Shown piece after piece: positions 60,584 through 64,000 of a DNA stretch of 64,000 bases (positions are counted from its first letter, which is position 1; each line of letters begins with the position of its first letter). A model generated the notes under the pieces. The model did not search any database and was not told where the DNA came from. It saw nothing but the letters and a program-made list of their open reading frames with translations. A program made the position numbers and the translations under genes. Source of the DNA: Verpa conica (taxonomy: Eukaryota; Ascomycota; Pezizomycetes; Pezizales; Morchellaceae); assembly GCA_033030425.1 (NCBI GenBank), contig JAUFSD010000018.1:558001-622000 (forward strand). Direction: 5' to 3'.

Positions 60584-61439
60584 AGATCCAACAGGGACAC
60601 TGGGATTTCTTGACTATAAAACTAAAGAAACAGGAGATTGCGTAACAAAAGAAAGTTCTCCACAAAACGGGGTGAAGCCCCGCTTTCAAGGAGGACAGCG
60701 TGAGGGCAGTGTAACTACAGAATACAACTAACTTAATGGCACAGTAACTATCTGTTACAAGCAAAATATCAAGAGTTTGTGAAGTATTTGTAGTGGAATC
60801 AGCAATCGCGTAGCTATGTAGTAGTGGAGGCGGCAAGAAGAAAAAAACTTCTATTAATTCTAACTGAAGACATCAGCAAACTAAAATTTATATCAGGAGG
60901 GACAAGCACTGTGTCAGGATACAGGCTTAGAAAATTGTACATCAGATACACCCACACTCTCCTGATAGAACTTCTAGGAGCTTCAGTCTCATGATGTCTC
61001 CTGACGTCTCCCGGGAGGCTTCAGAGACTTTGGTGGAGTCTCCTGAAGTATCTGGTAAAGTTTTTTGGAGCACCCAAAACACTAAAATTCTTTTTACTGC
61101 AGCTCTGTCTGACGGAGCCTTGAAAGCCCTGACGGCGGCTTCTAAAGCACTGATAGTAACTATTGGAGCTTTGGAGATTATTCCTTCCGAAAAAACACCT
61201 GCACCTCGTTAAGATTTGCTAAGTCCCTAAACAGTTACCTGGCTTGCACCCATCACAACTATATTCCTCGCCAAAATTCTCTAAGTCCCCACAGTCTCGC
61301 GTACCTGCAGCAACCCCCTACCTGCAGTAACTCCGTACCTCCTACCTCTCCCCACCTAGAAGCAGTCTATTATAGAGCTAACAATCTATTCAGAATCACG
61401 AGAACCTCCTCCAGCAAAGCCTGCCTGCTCCTGGTGGCC

Positions 61440-61990
61440 CTGGGCCACCAACAAACAACATACTGGTACAAACACTCCGTGTCCGACGCGTCAATGTGAC
61501 CCCTCAGAGAACCCCCAGCGTGGCAGCTGCAACAAGATCCCCCTAGGACCTCCAGCAAGGCACCAGCAGCCTTCAGCAGTCTCCAAGCAACCAAGCAAAC
61601 AACCTACCCGTCCAGGTACGAACACTCTTTGTCCGACGTGTCGACTGGATCTTGAGCTGACACCCAGCACAGCAGCAGGCAGCAGACCCCCTAGAACCCC
61701 CACAGGACCTCCAGCAAGCCTCCAGCACACCCAGCAAGCCTCCAGCAGCCTCTGAGCCACCAAGCAAACAACTTACCCGTCACGGTACGAACCCCCATGT
61801 CCAACGTGTTGACGCGACCCCCAGAGAACTCCCAGCGCGACAGTAGCAGCAGGACCCCCTAGGACCTCCAGCAAGGCTCCAGCAGCCTTCGGGCTACCAA
61901 GCAAATAACCTACTCATCGAGGTACAAACCCCCCATGTCCGATGCGTTGACATGACCTCCAGAGACCCCCAGCGCGACAGCTGCAGCAAG
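61440..61990. repeat. Tandem modules of about 150 bp in element B2
   Basis: Four degenerate units (starts near 61452, 61598, 61768 and 61906) with the same core as in B1: ACCTACCCGTC, GGTACGAAC, TGTCCGACG. Not coding. Confidence 0.7.
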
Positions 61991-62006
61991 ACCCCCCTTA
62001 GGACCC

Positions 62007-62430
62007 TGTCAAGAACGACAAATCATCAGTTCTCACTCGGTCACAAATTGTCACTCGACCACCAGTCAGCCTTGCCCGTTTCATATCAGTTTCATGTCTA
62101 GTCTCATTTATGTTTCATGTATGGGATGACGTGGCTGGCCACGTCATCAGGATCTCCTTAGTTTCATATCACATATCATGTTCTTGTTTCATGTAGTCTG
62201 ATACGCTACGCGTGTCAGCCCCTTCCCTTTCATGTTTCGGCCATACTATAAGTATCGAGCCATTTCTCCAGTTCTTAGTTTTAGCTCTCCATCCTTCAAC
62301 TTATATTTACTACCAAGTACCTACTCTAGTTCCAGTCTTTTCAGTCTTGTAGTCCATTTGCCCATAGTGTCCCAGTTCTTTAGACATCACCTGCTGTCCT
62401 TACTAGAGCAAGGGCTTGTGTACTTTTACA
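62007..62430 (+). mobile_element. Solo LTR, TGTCAAGAAC family (424 bp), inside B2
   Basis: TGTCAAGAACGACAAATC to GTACTTTTACA. Flanks GACCC and CCTCC do not match, and the sequence to the right does not continue the element as in B1. A deletion or ectopic recombination between LTR copies probably shaped this insertion. Confidence 0.8.
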
Positions 62431-62564
62431 CCTCCCCAAGCACCGCCGCTACATCTCTGGGGCTCTCCTGAGAGCTCTGACAGCTAGCTGAATGTCTCTG
62501 AGACATATCCCGTCTCCTGATCATCAAATTCCACCAACTGTATTCTAAGCCTCAGATGCATCTG

Positions 62565-63817
62565 TGTAACGGGGGCACTCCCAGGGGAGTACTGCCGTAC
62601 CAAAAAAAACCAACAACCTCCCTTTCTGACGAGAAGCTTCAGCAGCGAGGCTTAGAACCGCTCGTCAACACGGAAGGCCGACAGTCCCTAGGCTAAACAG
62701 GTATAAGGATTTTTAAGGGTTGCAAACTAAAGACTTTAAAAGGCTCTGCTTCCCAGGGGAAGACAAACGTCTTTAGCAAAGAGTATGAGGGTCTCTGAAC
62801 AACGGTTGTTCGTTGACTAGCAAGAATGATTGTCCTGGGGGAAGGACGGGTTTAAGCTATGATTTTGATTGCGAGCAAGCTGCCAAGAAGCGGGGGAACA
62901 ATTCCTCCGCGCTTGGAAATCAACTGAGTCTAGAGCGCCCCTAAGAACTAGCGGGGTCGATAGACTAGCGACTAAAAAGCGTTGGTTACTAAAAGCTCTG
63001 TAACTATTGCTAAAATGGTCCGATTTCAAATCCGATTGCACCTATGGATTTGCAGCACTGTCTCCCATATACCCTCCGAGTTTGGTTTGGTTGGACGAAT
63101 TTTCCTGACGGTTTTGGGGTTATTTTTGGGGTCCAAAACTTGTCTTTTTGTTAGGGAATCTGCAACTCAGGGGGGCCCCTTCTGCAAACGGCGGGTGGCA
63201 CAGTGGGGCGCCTCACGGGTGTTAGAAAACACGGAGTCCCCTAGGCAGGGTAACCCACTGGTGATTCCTGCCGTTGCTTAGATTCCTTTTCCACGTTCCT
63301 AGTCCAACCTGGGGACGTGGCGGAGAGGTAATCTTGATCCATAAGGACCTTAGGGCGAAGCACAAGGCATAGCCCCGTATGGTTCGATTCGTGACGCCGC
63401 CAGGTTAATTATTTTTGCTGGCGGCCCTAACTACTAAGCATAGCTTTGCTCTTGTCTCACGGCTCTCGGCCTCCCCTAAGGTTGGCCATCAGCGAAGTCG
63501 TTGTTATTCCTCCTAGAGGAACAGGAGCTTAACTCTGTTCATGGAGGCAACTGCTTCAGTCTCATTGCACTAGTATCTCCCGTAGCTATAAGCTACAGAC
63601 GCATTACTCTGGTCTCTGTCGCATACCGACGACGGTGAGCTTCACTCCGTCCTAGGAGCTTGCCAGCTCACTTAGGGATCGGGCTATCATAGTAATGACT
63701 TTCCTTAGTATCTATTGACCGGAATAGGATAGCTAGTCCTATCCCTCAAGGGAGATCCTTAGGTGTCTCTATGGAGAGGTACTTGAGACTAGTCATGACG
63801 ATGGTTAGATCGTCACA
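62565..63817 (+). mobile_element. Solo LTR, TGTAACGGGG family (1,253 bp), copy 3
   Basis: TGTAACGGGGGCACTCCC to AGATCGTCACA. Perfect 5-bp duplication ATCTG (62560-62564, 63818-63822). The insertion split the terminal hairpin of element B2; the undisturbed hairpin is at 29281-29305 in B1. tRNA-like boxes lie at 63318-63328 (TGGCGGAGAGG) and 63381-63390 (GGTTCGATTC). Confidence 0.88.
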
Positions 63818-63856
63818 ATCTGATGCATCTGAGAAAAACCTTCACGTTTACTGATG

Positions 63857-64000
63857 AACCCTCTAAACCAGCGCCAGAAGGCGTCTTTGAAGACATCATC
63901 CTGGCCAAAGTCAACGACACCCTTAAGGGAACGGGAGTTTCCTTCCTCATGGTCCGATTCACCAGCAAGTCAAACCTGGTTTTCTTCGCCGCCTCCAACC
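63857..64000 (+). pseudogene. Partial reading frame resembling retrotransposon ORF1 (EKA/LINE-like), cut by window edge
   Basis: Directly after the end of element B2 the plus strand is open to the window edge: EPSKPAPEGVFEDIILAKVN, then DTLKGTGVSFLMVRFTSK and SNLVFFAASN. The pattern (N..L.gtgv....vR.t..gNLVf.a) recalls the ORF1/EKA-like proteins of fungal LINEs, where a conserved GNLVL block follows two strands. This is a weak resemblance from pattern only. The element insertion would have interrupted the frame. Confidence 0.35.

Larger units (their letters stand above)
60870..63856. mobile_element. YATCAGCAAA element, copy B2, carrying two LTRs
   Basis: The ends are CATCAGCAAACT and CGTTTACTGATG. 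Without the LTRs at 62007-62430 and 62565-63817 it is about 1.3 kb and closely matches copy B1 across its outer parts. It provides the empty site for the LTR in B1 (CTGTG at 60909). Its right end lies against a partial reading frame that continues off the window. Confidence 0.68.

Overview
The window is nuclear DNA from a filamentous ascomycete (Pezizomycotina). The evidence is a HapX iron regulator, introns mostly of 55-170 bp with CTAAC-like branch points and TAG/CAG acceptors, a GATA-factor site cluster, and fungal housekeeping genes broken into short exons. The exact class cannot be read from the sequence; an early-diverging lineage such as Pezizomycetes or Orbiliomycetes would fit, but this is a guess.

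Layout. 0.3-24.7 kb is gene-dense: F-box protein (-), TOM22 (-), an ASCH/PUA-like protein (+), a 358-bp Mutator-type MITE with a perfect 9-bp target duplication, mitochondrial ATP synthase OSCP (+), spliceosomal SmF (-) divergent from SF3A1 (+), eIF2B-epsilon GCD6 (-), two small inverted-repeat elements, SEC62 (+), N-myristoyltransferase (+), hapX (+) with GATA-repressor sites upstream, a Ca3427-like periplasmic-binding-fold protein (-), and an F-box/ankyrin protein (-).

24.8-35 kb is a transposon nest. Solo LTRs of three families sit inside copies of an apparently undescribed non-autonomous DNA element with termini YATCAGCAAA/TTTGCTGATR. Those copies sit in turn inside an older LTR, which also carries a 568-bp hAT-type element. 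A broken Tc1-type transposase lies at the edge. Because copies of the same element occur elsewhere in the window without the insertions, most nesting events can be read against a paralogous empty site.

36-58.5 kb is again gene-rich: a POT1/Cdc13-type telomere-binding protein (-), a HDA1-complex subunit with chromodomain and coiled coil (+), a small conserved-looking protein (+), a Ulp2/SENP6-7-type SUMO protease (-), a p24 cargo receptor (+), a mitochondrial PDH/BCKD kinase (-) and a USP7/Ubp15 deubiquitinase (+). 59.8-64 kb is a second transposon nest with the same families as the first, ending in a partial reading frame that resembles a retrotransposon ORF1.

The genes are ordinary housekeeping and regulatory genes, not a cluster. 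The functional links visible are the shared promoter of two splicing genes (SmF/SF3A1), the likely GATA repressor control of hapX, and co-occurrence of ubiquitin/SUMO proteases (ULP2, USP7). The most novel material is the transposon family and the reconstructable order of events in the two nests. Exon boundaries were worked out by hand from splice signals, reading frame and family conservation; those marked as resolved sum to a whole number of codons.
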